Both the position numbers and the translations under genes were made by a program. Positions 8,728 through 16,695 of a stretch of DNA of 22,812 nt are shown one piece after another. Every line of letters begins with the position of its first letter. The stretch's first letter is position 1. Source of the stretch: Anaerolineaceae bacterium. GTDB lineage: Bacteria; Chloroflexota; Anaerolineae; Anaerolineales; Anaerolineaceae. The notes beneath the pieces were generated by a model that ran no database searches, was not told the origin of the DNA, and saw nothing but the letters and a program-made list of their open reading frames with translations. Location of the stretch: contig PMIV01000155.1 of NCBI GenBank assembly GCA_003158355.1, positions 1-22,812 on the forward strand, written 5' to 3'.

Positions 8728-8999
8728 GCTCAGACTCCATAAAGGTTGTAATTATTCATCTACTGCTTACTTTTTCAACGGGTAATGACGTATAGTATGT
8801 TTTATTACCGAGCATGTTTCCGGGTATTTTACGATTCAAGTAAGTAATCCGATTGAACTGTAATTCTCTTTTTGTTCAAGTCTTTCTTTCACCTGTGTAC
8901 TATTTTTACAATTTAGGTGAAAGAAAGACTTTATTTGTTCTAGAACCTTTTTGCATCAAACAACTCTTGCGAAGTCCTTGTTTGAGTAGAGCATTTCTA
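8728..8999 (-). other. 272-bp gap between lipoprotein and kinase genes
   Basis: There is no coding potential here. The right half holds the large inverted repeat listed separately. Near the kinase, a weak promoter-like pair can be drawn on the - strand: ttgaaa (8773-8778) and taatta (8749-8754), 18 bases apart. This is low confidence because the transcript would begin almost at the ribosome site. A loose pair of ggtaat/attacc half sites lies at 8781-8786 and 8804-8809. They recall half of the operator upstream of the LacI gene but do not form the same palindrome. Confidence 0.4.
8871..8940. repeat. 17-bp perfect inverted repeat with flanking 7-bp direct repeats
   Basis: The arms aagtctttctttcacct (8878-8894) and aggtgaaagaaagactt (8915-8931) are perfect complements around a 20-base AT-rich loop. 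The 54-bp unit is bracketed by tttgttc on both sides (8871-8877 and 8934-8940). It lies inside the arabinose operon. On the - strand no T run follows, so it is not a textbook terminator for that direction. Flanking direct repeats are what a small inserted element would leave, but chance is possible in such AT-rich DNA. Confidence 0.8.
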
Positions 9000-9917
9000 T
9001 TATTTATCGGAAATATCGATTACATGGCTAATGAATAGCCGTTGTTGTTTTGATTCAACACTCACTAATAAATATAAACCGGTGGCATCGCTTGGAACAG
9101 TTACCGTCGTGGTCCAATCAGACACACCGTTCACTGGTGTAATTGGAGCATCAGCCAGATGAGGACTCTCATAAAAGCCGTAAATAATGCCTTTAGAATC
9201 GATCACTGGTGGTTTACCAATATGAACGTATGTTGGCGATTGACTTGCATTTGAGTTTTCCCAAGACAACTCCAATCCAGTATCCGTACGTTTCACATCT
9301 TTAAGTGATAGTTTGCATTGGTTGATCGCTTCTATTGCTACGTTGGATTTCTCAATGAGACCATCAACCTTTTGCGCAACGGGATACTGCAGGTCTGTGA
9401 CTACCTTATCAAGGTTCAAATCAAAATCAGCATTAGTTGATTTTGGCGTGACATAATAATTGAAATTACCCGTCGAATAGGAGTAGTTGATCTTTAGCTT
9501 TGAGCCAGCTTCAGCTTTAGCTCCCTTGCATTCGACATACAAAAGCTGAGTCTCAGGTTTCATTTTTGTGCCTGCGGTATATCCACTCATTTGAAAACCT
9601 GGAGCTAGATAATTACCACCGGTACCAACAAAAACAGTCTCACAATTTGTGGTTTTACCATCACTGGTTGTAAGTACTGCAGGTTTGTCTGCTAATGCTT
9701 GCATAACGCTCCAATCAGCAGTCTCATTCCGTATCGTAATATCGACGTGTAAATCACCAGAGTCGGAAGCGCCTACCTTTGTAACGAAGGCGCTCCATCC
9801 CTTGGATACAGTAGATGTTGGAGTCGAAACCGACTCTGGAGTGACGATATATGCGCAGGCATTAAGCAATAATCCAATCAGTAAAATCAGGGCTACTTTC
9901 TTGCTCGTTTTTGTCAT
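9000..9917 (-). CDS. putative lipoprotein, unknown function
   Basis: I do not recognise a family with confidence. The 305-residue product begins with a lysine-rich start, a hydrophobic segment and a lipobox (LLNAC, Cys21), so it should be a lipoprotein outside the membrane. The rest looks like two beta-rich domains: residues about 35-160, which include DLHVDITIRNET and recall DUF4352-like immunoglobulin-type modules, and about 190-305, which ends in TVTVPSDATGLYLLVSVES. The ATG at 9917 has a clear aaaggag site, and an in-frame TTG further upstream is rejected. It sits between the second permease and the kinase in the same direction, so it is probably an accessory part of sugar uptake or sensing. 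That role is inference. Confidence 0.8.
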   Translation of the reverse strand: MTKTSKKVALILLIGLLLNACAYIVTPESVSTPTSTVSKGWSAFVTKVGASDSGDLHVDITIRNETADWSVMQALADKPAVLTTSDGKTTNCETVFVGTGGNYLAPGFQMSGYTAGTKMKPETQLLYVECKGAKAEAGSKLKINYSYSTGNFNYYVTPKSTNADFDLNLDKVVTDLQYPVAQKVDGLIEKSNVAIEAINQCKLSLKDVKRTDTGLELSWENSNASQSPTYVHIGKPPVIDSKGIIYGFYESPHLADAPITPVNGVSDWTTTVTVPSDATGLYLLVSVESKQQRLFISHVIDISDK

Positions 9918-9973
9918 TCTTGCTCCTTTAATCAAATCTAACCAATTCCCGGTGAAGTTGGGACCTTTTGAGA

Positions 9974-11569
9974 TTACTTGCTGAAGACGGGAACAAGTTG
10001 TGTAATTTCACCACTCATTATCCAATATTCTGAAGGAGCATCAGTGCCGCCGTCAACTGCTTCAACAGTCTTGGACTTACCTTGATAAACAACTGTTGTA
10101 TTGTAGTGGAAACACTGATCACAAGGCTTGTGATATGTGGAATACATATTGTCTGTGAACCACTCCATATTATTTATATCAGTAAGAACTTTATTGATTT
10201 GGTCGGGCGTAACCGTTTTTTCTTTCTTTTCGGTACCGTTATCCGATACGATTCGTCCATCGGGGTACAGTGCGGATAATTCATCGATACAGTCCATACC
10301 GCCATTACGCTCATAGGTAATAACGGCTCCATCTGCAATGAATTGTTTAGCCAAATCATTTCTAAAAGGTTTCAACTGGCAGTTTGTTACTGTCGGGGTG
10401 GGGTTTGCTGCTGCTGTATTTTTTGCATTTTTATCTACAAAATAGAAGATCAAAGAAGATGCAATGATCACGACTGCAGCTATACCTCCGTATAAAGCAG
10501 TTTTCTTTTTTCTGGCTGCTGCATCGGAATCGGTAAGCTTAATTGGCGAGATCTTTTTAGCGTTAATATTAACCAGAAGACTTTGAATTCCAATGAAAGC
10601 CAAGGTCAAAACGCCAATTGCAATACTCGTCCACCAGGAACTTAATTTGCCATTGAATTGGATGATCATTTGAATCAAGGCAGTTGTTAGAACTCCAAAA
10701 AGAGTACCAAACATATAGCCTTCGCCGCCAGTTAACATTGTGCCGCCGATGACTACAGCTGCTATTACGGTCATTTCAAAACCAGTTGCATGAGAACCAT
10801 GACCTGATCCAACATAAATGCTGTAGGCAATGCCTGCCAATGCTGAGCAAAGGCCGTTCACCGTATAAACTAAAATTTTTGTACGATCAACTGGTAACCC
10901 CATTAATCTGGCAGATTGTTCATTCGCTCCACCATTCCCGCCAATGGCGTAAATGGTTCTACCAAATTTTGTAAAGTGAGCAACAAATAAGGCAATTATA
11001 AATATTGTCATGCTCAACACTACAAGAGGTGTAATATAGGCACCTTTTTTGGTGACTACATCGGCCAGCCCAGGAATCAAAATTTTTGTTCCTGCCAGTA
11101 ATTTATAAAGCGGATCGTAAATACGAATCTCGCTATCGCTGATGATATAGCACATACCACGGGCAAACCACATTCCTGCAATGGTTGCGATCCAGGGATG
11201 TACTTTTAGGTAAGCAATAAATGTCCCCATTACTGCCCCAAGAGTCATTCCCATAATAAGCATGAGTCCAAAAACTATCCAGGGATTTACACCAGCTTGT
11301 AACAATGCTGCTGAAGCTGTAGCAGTCAGAGCCACCACACCACTGACTGATAGGTCAATTCCCCCGGTAAACACAACAAAGGTTTCTCCAATCGCGCTAA
11401 TTAGCAAGAATGGGGTGATGATAAAAAGGGTAAAGAAAGCTTGCGGATCACGCATTCCTGCATAGGAAAATGCGCCAAAAGAATACGCAATAATGAATAG
11501 GAAGATAGTTGCTGCAAGTGGGAGAAACTTGCGATTTTTTGAAATAGCTAAACCAAAACGTGTCATCAT
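9974..11569 (-). CDS. ABC sugar permease (YjfF/RbsC type) with extra C-terminal domain
   Basis: The first 335 or so residues are a normal membrane permease of the ribose/galactofuranose class, with the family motifs GGIDLSVSG (69-77), AIGGNGGANEQSARLMGL (208-225) and VIGGTMLTGGEGYMFGT (273-289). Usual family members stop near residue 330. Here the frame runs on to 531: a charged stretch, one more helix (about 358-378), a TPTPT linker, and a domain of about 135 residues with four cysteines (397, 427, 483, 486; the last two as CDQC). That domain should face outwards. Its ITYERNGGMDC and YPDGRI pieces recall small emfourin/DUF6438-like modules, from memory only. The start overlaps the previous permease by 4 bases (atga), with a ggaggt site. 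Confidence 0.88.
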   Translation of the reverse strand: MMTRFGLAISKNRKFLPLAATIFLFIIAYSFGAFSYAGMRDPQAFFTLFIITPFLLISAIGETFVVFTGGIDLSVSGVVALTATASAALLQAGVNPWIVFGLMLIMGMTLGAVMGTFIAYLKVHPWIATIAGMWFARGMCYIISDSEIRIYDPLYKLLAGTKILIPGLADVVTKKGAYITPLVVLSMTIFIIALFVAHFTKFGRTIYAIGGNGGANEQSARLMGLPVDRTKILVYTVNGLCSALAGIAYSIYVGSGHGSHATGFEMTVIAAVVIGGTMLTGGEGYMFGTLFGVLTTALIQMIIQFNGKLSSWWTSIAIGVLTLAFIGIQSLLVNINAKKISPIKLTDSDAAARKKKTALYGGIAAVVIIASSLIFYFVDKNAKNTAAANPTPTVTNCQLKPFRNDLAKQFIADGAVITYERNGGMDCIDELSALYPDGRIVSDNGTEKKEKTVTPDQINKVLTDINNMEWFTDNMYSTYHKPCDQCFHYNTTVVYQGKSKTVEAVDGGTDAPSEYWIMSGEITQLVPVFSK

Positions 11570-12657
11570 TCCTTTACCTCCTTTTGCTTATTTGTTCCAA
11601 AAATTTTCCGCAAGAAACCTTGAACCTGTTGAGAGTAGAGGATGATCACAATAACTACCACTAATGCTTTGACTGCAATAATCGCACTAGCCGGAACACC
11701 CAATGCAAGCGTTGATGTGGAAGTGGCCTGGATAACCAGTGCTCCGATCATGCTTGCCAGGAGTGAGAACCGCCCCCCATCCATTGATGTTCCCCCAATG
11801 ATGACTGCCAAAATGGCATCGAGTTCCATATAAAGGCCAATTTGATTCGCATCGGAGGTTCTAATACTCGAGCTAACAACCAAAGCAGCTACACCTGCAC
11901 AAAAACCACAGAAAACATATGTGAAGAGTTTTACCCGTTTTGCATTTATTCCTGCAAAGAAACTTGATCGAGAATTTGCACCTACAGCCTCGATAAACAA
12001 GCCAATAGATGTTTTGCGAGTTATCAACCAGGCAATTGCGAAAATAAAAGCTGCAATGTAAAGGGAAAATGGTAAGATGATCCAGCCGTTACCAATATAA
12101 GCATAGGTATCATTAAAGATAATGATTTTGATTGCATTGGTGATGAGTTGAGCAATACCACGCCCAGCAATCATCAAAATCAAGGTAGCGACCATAGGTT
12201 GGATCTTTCCATAAGTAACCAATACCCCGTTCCAGAGACCGCATAGGGAGGCAACTATAAGTGGAACTAAAATCACAAGCCATAAGGGGGTAAAACTGTA
12301 AGTCGAATTGCCAACCAGCGAGGAAATATCTTGACTTAGTTTTAATCCAATGATCGTTGGGTTGATAAGAATACAGGCTACAGAAGAAGCAATTGCCATT
12401 GTTGCGCCTACAGAGATATCAATACCGCCAGTGGCAATCACCAAAGTCATACCTATTGCCAATATCATAATTGGCACACTATTTCTCAATACATCAATGA
12501 AACTTCCATACAAGTGGCCTTGCTTCATTTCAAGTTTGAAAAAACCGGGAATGACTATAAGGTCAAAGAGCAGGATTATTGCTAAAGCAATTAATGGAAA
12601 GAATATCTTGCTTTCGACTAATTTTTTAAACCGAAAATTGGATAAAAATTTTTTCAT
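11566..12657 (-). CDS. ABC sugar permease (YtfT/RbsC type)
   Basis: A 363-residue multi-spanning membrane protein, the first of two permease subunits of a CUT2-class importer. The conserved ATGGIDISVGA motif is at about 75-85, and the EAA-like loop EAVGANSRSSFFAGIN precedes LDAILAVIIGGTSMDGGRFS. It most resembles YtfT of the E. coli galactofuranose importer (order ytfQ-ytfR-ytfT-yjfF), and gene order here is the same. It starts 2 bases after the ATPase stop and ends with a 4-base overlap into the second permease, so the subunits are probably made in balance. Arabinose as substrate is inferred from the araA and araD genes downstream. Confidence 0.92.
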   Translation of the reverse strand: MKKFLSNFRFKKLVESKIFFPLIALAIILLFDLIVIPGFFKLEMKQGHLYGSFIDVLRNSVPIMILAIGMTLVIATGGIDISVGATMAIASSVACILINPTIIGLKLSQDISSLVGNSTYSFTPLWLVILVPLIVASLCGLWNGVLVTYGKIQPMVATLILMIAGRGIAQLITNAIKIIIFNDTYAYIGNGWIILPFSLYIAAFIFAIAWLITRKTSIGLFIEAVGANSRSSFFAGINAKRVKLFTYVFCGFCAGVAALVVSSSIRTSDANQIGLYMELDAILAVIIGGTSMDGGRFSLLASMIGALVIQATSTSTLALGVPASAIIAVKALVVVIVIILYSQQVQGFLRKIFGTNKQKEVKE

Positions 12658-12659
12658 AA

Positions 12660-14177
12660 TTATTCGCTCCCTGCAATAGACTTCATAATTTGCTGTTCAG
12701 TCACATCACCGCTTAGTTCAGTAACTTTTTTGTGATCACGCAAGATTACGATTCTATGACTTGTACGTAAGACTTCTTCCAGTTCCGAAGAGATAAATAC
12801 ACAAGACATTCCTTCTTCGGCTAATGAAAGAACTAACTTCTGAATTTCTGCCTTGGCACCAATATCAATACCTCTTGTGGGTTCATCTAATATTAGCAAA
12901 CGTGGGTTTGTTGCCAACCACCGAGCTAAAATCACTTTCTGTTGATTGCCGCCGCTTAGATTTTTTACCAATTGATCTGGTGAAGGGGTTGAAATATTGA
13001 GGAGCTTGATATACTTATCTGCAATCGTATATTGTTCCTGCAGACGCAAATACTTGAACCAACCCAGGCTGGCTTGCATTGCCAGAATGATGTTTTCCCT
13101 TATAGTCAGGTCAGCAACAATACCTTCTTTTTTCCGATCTTCCGGGCAAAGGGCAATTGCTCGTTCAATAGAATCAATAGGTGTGAAATTCTTGACGACT
13201 TTTCCATCCATCGTCATTGTTCCGGAATCCGGTTTGGTAATGCCGAATAATAATTCAGCAATTTCAGTACGGCCAGAACCTAAAAGCCCCGCCAAACCAA
13301 CGACTTCACCGGAATGTAATTGGAGGTCAAATGGCTCAATAGAACCAGAATGGCCGATGCCTTCTAATTCGATCAATGGTTCGGATTTAATCATGTGACC
13401 GCTATCTGATTTCAGCTTTGTCATATCATCAAATTCGGTGATTGTTCGTCCGATCATTTTTGTGATCAATTCAAGTTTGGGGAGGGAAGCAGTTTTATAA
13501 GTTCCAACAAGTTTTCCGTTACGTAAGACGGTAATTTGATCTGAAATATCATAAACTTGATCCAAGAAATGGGTGATAAAGATGATCCCCATTCCCTCAT
13601 TTTTTAGTTTACGCATTACTCCAAATAATTGTGCAGTTTCATGTTGGGTTAAGCTGGATGTAGGTTCATCAAGGATTAAAACTTTGGCTGAAGATATAAC
13701 CAAAGCCCGTGCAATAGCAGTCATTTGTTGAATGGCCACTGAACAAGAACCTAAAACTTTTGTAACATCAATATCAATGTCCAATCCCAACATGGCTTTT
13801 TTTGCCTGAGCATTCATAGTATTCCAATCAATGCGTCCCCATTTCATTGGTTGACGACCGATCAGAATGTTCTCAGAAATGGTCAAGTTTGGGCAAAGGT
13901 TCACTTCCTGATAAACTGGGTTAATCCCCAGACTTTGAGCATGTAGGGGTGATTTAATGCTGACTTCAACGCCGTCTAAAGAAATGGTTCCTGAATCGGG
14001 ATGTTCAACTCCAGTTAAAACTTTAACCAAAGTTGATTTACCTGCCCCATTTTCTCCCACAAGGGCGTGAATTTCACCTTTATTCAAAGAAAAATCAACT
14101 CCTTGAAGGGCGTGAACTCCTGGAAACGATTTTACAATATCTTTCATTACAATTATAGATTTAGTCGATTCTGACAT
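12660..14177 (-). CDS. sugar ABC transporter ATP-binding protein (double ATPase)
   Basis: A 505-residue protein with two fused nucleotide-binding domains, as usual for CUT2 importers (RbsA, YtfR). The first half has Walker A GENGAGKST (41-49), the relaxed signature CSVAIQQM (145-152) and Walker B KVLILDEPT. The second half has the normally degenerate Walker A GLLGSGRTE, signature LSGGNQQK and Walker B RLLILDEPTRGID. I chose the ATG at 14177 because a gagg site lies 6 bases upstream. The ATG at 14189 lies immediately upstream of that gagg and has no site of its own. It follows the binding-protein gene after a stem-loop and is tightly linked to both permeases. Confidence 0.95.
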   Translation of the reverse strand: MSESTKSIIVMKDIVKSFPGVHALQGVDFSLNKGEIHALVGENGAGKSTLVKVLTGVEHPDSGTISLDGVEVSIKSPLHAQSLGINPVYQEVNLCPNLTISENILIGRQPMKWGRIDWNTMNAQAKKAMLGLDIDIDVTKVLGSCSVAIQQMTAIARALVISSAKVLILDEPTSSLTQHETAQLFGVMRKLKNEGMGIIFITHFLDQVYDISDQITVLRNGKLVGTYKTASLPKLELITKMIGRTITEFDDMTKLKSDSGHMIKSEPLIELEGIGHSGSIEPFDLQLHSGEVVGLAGLLGSGRTEIAELLFGITKPDSGTMTMDGKVVKNFTPIDSIERAIALCPEDRKKEGIVADLTIRENIILAMQASLGWFKYLRLQEQYTIADKYIKLLNISTPSPDQLVKNLSGGNQQKVILARWLATNPRLLILDEPTRGIDIGAKAEIQKLVLSLAEEGMSCVFISSELEEVLRTSHRIVILRDHKKVTELSGDVTEQQIMKSIAGSE

Positions 14178-14222
14178 GAGAAACCTCATTCTTTATAAGG
14201 CATGTTATTTCGCTTGGTTTGG

Positions 14223-14250
14223 GAAGGAGCGGCGAACCCGCCGCTCCTTC
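14223..14250 (-). repeat. intercistronic stem-loop after the binding-protein gene
   Basis: A perfect 12-bp stem (gaaggagcggcg at 14223-14234, its complement at 14239-14250) with a 4-base loop lies in the 130-base gap between the binding-protein gene and the ATPase gene. On the - strand no T run follows, so most transcription probably continues. Such stem-loops after binding-protein genes commonly protect the upstream message from 3' decay, which makes more binding protein than membrane parts. Confidence 0.8.
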
Positions 14251-14307
14251 TTTAATCTAGTGTTAAATCAATTCAATTTCAGTTTTGCCATTTCAATTAG
14301 AAAAATC

Positions 14308-15429
14308 TTAGTATTTACGAGTTGCTAAAATGGCTTTTAATGCATCAGCGCCTTGAGCTGCGAAGAACTGGCCTTCCTGTGAAGGAGTCCAGGTAGCAAC
14401 AGAGGTGTCACCATTCATAGCTTTGAGTGCTGCTTCATAGACCTGCGGAGCAAGCAGTGGATTGCATTCGATATCAGCATTCAATTCGCCAGAGATCAAA
14501 TATTTGAAACCATCAGCGGTGGCATCGAAACCAATAACTTTGATGTCTTTTCCGGGAACGAGACCAGCTTCTTTGATAGCCTGGATGGCGCCGATTGCTT
14601 CTTCATCATTGTGGGCCAATACACCCTGGATATCTTTGCTGTCTTTCAAGAAGGCTTCCATGACTGCTTTGGATTCAGGAACGCCCCAGTTACCAGTTTG
14701 GGTTGCGGTGATGGTAATACCACAATCGGTCATTTTTTCGCGGAAACCTTTTGCGCGATCGATAGCAGCAGACGCACCAACGGCACCTGAAATCTCAACA
14801 ACGTTCTTCTTGGTGCTGTCTTTCAGAAGGTCGCACATGGCTGCAGCGCCTTCATGACCTTCATTGATGAAGTCTGAACCGATGTAGGTGTAGTAGGTGG
14901 AGGGATCGGCATCAATACGGCGGTCTTCCAAAACTACGACTTTACCATTGGCTTTTGCTTCAGCTAAAACATCATCATAACCAGTCACATCAAGGGCTGC
15001 CATAACGATGACATTTACGGAAGGATCCTGGTTGAATTGATGGAAAGCAGACACCTGGTTCTCAAGTTTATTTTGGGAATCATAGAATTTCAGAGTTATG
15101 CCTTCTTGGGTTGCGGTATCTTTGAAGGAGGAGGTGTTCGCAGCGCGCCAGCCACTTTCAGAACCAGTTTGCAGGAAACCGACAGTCAAATCTTTATATG
15201 TGCAGTTTGGAGCGCATTTAGCCACAGGAATTACATAACCACCGGAGGTGGTTGGGACAGCAGGGGCTGCTGTGGTTGCTGCAACTGCGGTGGTTGCTAC
15301 AGCTGCGGGTGCAGTAGTGGCAGCGGCTTCGGTGGGTGCAGGGGTTGCAGCAGAAGCGCATGCGCTTAATGCCATAGTGAGGACTATTGCGATTACAAAA
15401 ATCTTAAAGATGCTCTTTTTGCTAATCAT
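14308..15429 (-). CDS. sugar ABC transporter substrate-binding lipoprotein (YtfQ-like)
   Basis: A 373-residue type I periplasmic-binding-fold protein. It starts with a signal sequence and lipobox LSAC (Cys24), then a low-complexity Ala/Thr/Pro linker up to about residue 62 that tethers it to the membrane. The mature part begins near LTVGFLQTGSESGWRAANT, which closely follows the start of E. coli YtfQ (galactofuranose/arabinose-class binding proteins). VLEDRRIDADP and GVLAHNDEEAIGAIQAIKEAG are also typical. The ATG at 15429 has an aggag site. It is the first transporter gene after the regulator. Arabinose is the likely ligand by context, but related sugars such as galactofuranose or arabino-oligosaccharides cannot be ruled out. 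Confidence 0.93.
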   Translation of the reverse strand: MISKKSIFKIFVIAIVLTMALSACASAATPAPTEAAATTAPAAVATTAVAATTAAPAVPTTSGGYVIPVAKCAPNCTYKDLTVGFLQTGSESGWRAANTSSFKDTATQEGITLKFYDSQNKLENQVSAFHQFNQDPSVNVIVMAALDVTGYDDVLAEAKANGKVVVLEDRRIDADPSTYYTYIGSDFINEGHEGAAAMCDLLKDSTKKNVVEISGAVGASAAIDRAKGFREKMTDCGITITATQTGNWGVPESKAVMEAFLKDSKDIQGVLAHNDEEAIGAIQAIKEAGLVPGKDIKVIGFDATADGFKYLISGELNADIECNPLLAPQVYEAALKAMNGDTSVATWTPSQEGQFFAAQGADALKAILATRKY

Positions 15430-15597
15430 TTCTTCTCCTATTTCTATATCGAACGTTTTGAGTTAAAATCAACTAGCGACCACACTCGTTATAGATTACG
15501 AGTCTGTTCGTCATGTCCGGAAATGCCCTATGAGCCATAATTCATTAAGGGCATTTCTTCTTAACGATGATAATTTCTACCACCTCCTTTATATAAT
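15430..15597 (-). promoter_or_regulatory. leader between regulator and binding-protein gene
   Basis: This gap of 168 bases holds three signals. Just after the regulator stop is a strong Shine-Dalgarno-like run (aaaggaggtgg, 15580-15590) with no ATG, GTG or TTG start at a usable distance. Next is a 10-bp inverted repeat (gaaatgccct at 15520-15529, agggcatttc at 15548-15557) with an 18-base loop. Third is a short palindrome, actcgt-N8-acgagt (15484-15503). No convincing -35/-10 pair was seen. The stem-loop may set different levels for regulator and transporter, and the palindrome could be a second protein site. Confidence 0.5.
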
Positions 15598-16626
15598 TTA
15601 TGAACTTTTTCGAATGATCAGCTCAGGCTGAATCATGATATATTTTGGTTCATTGCCGATTTTTTCTTCCAGCTTCTGCTCAATTTGGGTAATCAATTCA
15701 GTAACTGCAACTTTGCCTAATTCTTCCTGATTTGGATTTACCGTTGATAAAGATGGAGTAAAAAATTCAGACTCAGGAATATCATCAAATCCGATCACAG
15801 AAATTTCTTGGGGTATCTTTTTACCAATCTCAAGAGCAGATTGAAAGATCCCTAATGCCATTTGATCGTTCCCAACAAGTATGGCATCCATTTCAGGATA
15901 TTTATTCATTAAATCGAGGAATGCAGTCTTTCCACTTTTAGACGACCAATTACCTTCACTCCACATTCTATCGGTTACTTGAACTCCGGTTTCAGATAGC
16001 ACTGTTTCCCAGCCTATTTTTCGCTGGCGAGATTCCCACCAATCTAATGGGCCTGTAATGTGGGCAATATTTTTTCTTCCATGCTGGATAAAGTACTCAG
16101 TGGCCGCTTTTGCGCCGTTGTAATTATCGGTGGTTACAATTGAGACATTATTCTGTTCTTCCATGGTCAGGAAAATGATCGGTATATCGATCAGCGGTAA
16201 AATGTCTTTTAACCAAAAGCGATTATCTTCAATTTCTGGGGCTGCCCAGATAATTCCGTCAACCTGATGGGATTTAAACCATTGCAGCAAAGGCATCACA
16301 TCGGTTGAATTTGAACTGGCCAATTCTTTAAGCAATAAACCATATCCAAGTTCTTCTGCTTTGCTGGTAATTCCGCTCAAAGTCCGTGAAGGACCAAAAA
16401 ATTTTAAACCAACAGTAACTACACCTAAGAGAAAACTTTTTTGTCTGCTTAGGCTCTGGGCAACTGCGTTAGGCTGGTAATTTAATTCAGCCATAATCCC
16501 TTTTACCCGTTTTCGAGTTTCATCTGAAACATCTTGTCTATTGTTAAGCACACGTGAAACAGTTTGCCTTGATACTCCTGCTTTTTCCGCGACATCATAG
16601 ATAGTATTTTTACTATTCTTGATCAA
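15598..16626 (-). CDS. LacI-family transcriptional regulator of the arabinose locus
   Basis: A 342-residue repressor. The N-terminal LacI helix-turn-helix is TIYDVAEKAGVSRQTVSRVLN (about residues 8-28), followed by the hinge motif NYQPNAVAQSL. The rest is a sugar-binding periplasmic-fold domain with family marks VDGIIWAAPE, DAILVGNDQMALG and ISVIGFDDIPES. The start is a TTG at 16626 with an aggaag ribosome site. No in-frame ATG exists before the DNA-binding domain. It lies first in the arabinose operon and directly downstream of two LacI-type palindromes, so it probably represses its own promoter and the operon until a sugar (arabinose or a relative) binds. The name AraR is avoided because the classical AraR is a GntR-LacI chimera. 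Confidence 0.93.
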   Translation of the reverse strand: MIKNSKNTIYDVAEKAGVSRQTVSRVLNNRQDVSDETRKRVKGIMAELNYQPNAVAQSLSRQKSFLLGVVTVGLKFFGPSRTLSGITSKAEELGYGLLLKELASSNSTDVMPLLQWFKSHQVDGIIWAAPEIEDNRFWLKDILPLIDIPIIFLTMEEQNNVSIVTTDNYNGAKAATEYFIQHGRKNIAHITGPLDWWESRQRKIGWETVLSETGVQVTDRMWSEGNWSSKSGKTAFLDLMNKYPEMDAILVGNDQMALGIFQSALEIGKKIPQEISVIGFDDIPESEFFTPSLSTVNPNQEELGKVAVTELITQIEQKLEEKIGNEPKYIMIQPELIIRKSS

Positions 16627-16660
16627 GGCTTCCTCGAAATTAGCAATTTTTGGACGTGAG

Positions 16661-16686
16661 CGGTCACGTGATCGGTAACGTTACCG
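16661..16686. promoter_or_regulatory. two overlapping LacI-type operators
   Basis: The first site, cggtcacgtgatcg (16661-16674), is a 14-bp palindrome with one mismatch. The second, cggtaacgttaccg (16673-16686), is a perfect 14-bp palindrome. They share two bases and their centres are 12 bp apart. The pair is also framed by gtgag (16656-16660) and ctcac (about 16687-16691), so the whole block has an outer 9-bp inverted repeat (gtgagcggt/accgctcac). The central CG is typical of LacI-family sites. The block lies just downstream of the promoter -10, where a bound repressor would block transcription. Confidence 0.88.
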
Positions 16687-16695
16687 CTCACAACT

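Noticed and set aside
8781..8809. ggtaat/attacc half sites as a second operator for the LacI regulator
   Set aside because: The half sites are about 17 bases apart and do not make the even, CG-centred palindrome seen at 16661-16686; noted only in the gap entry.
15037..15466. Two + strand frames rich in Gly/Cys/Ala opposite the binding-protein signal region
   Set aside because: They are shadows of the Ala/Thr-rich linker codons on the other strand; the low-complexity DNA makes repetitive frames.
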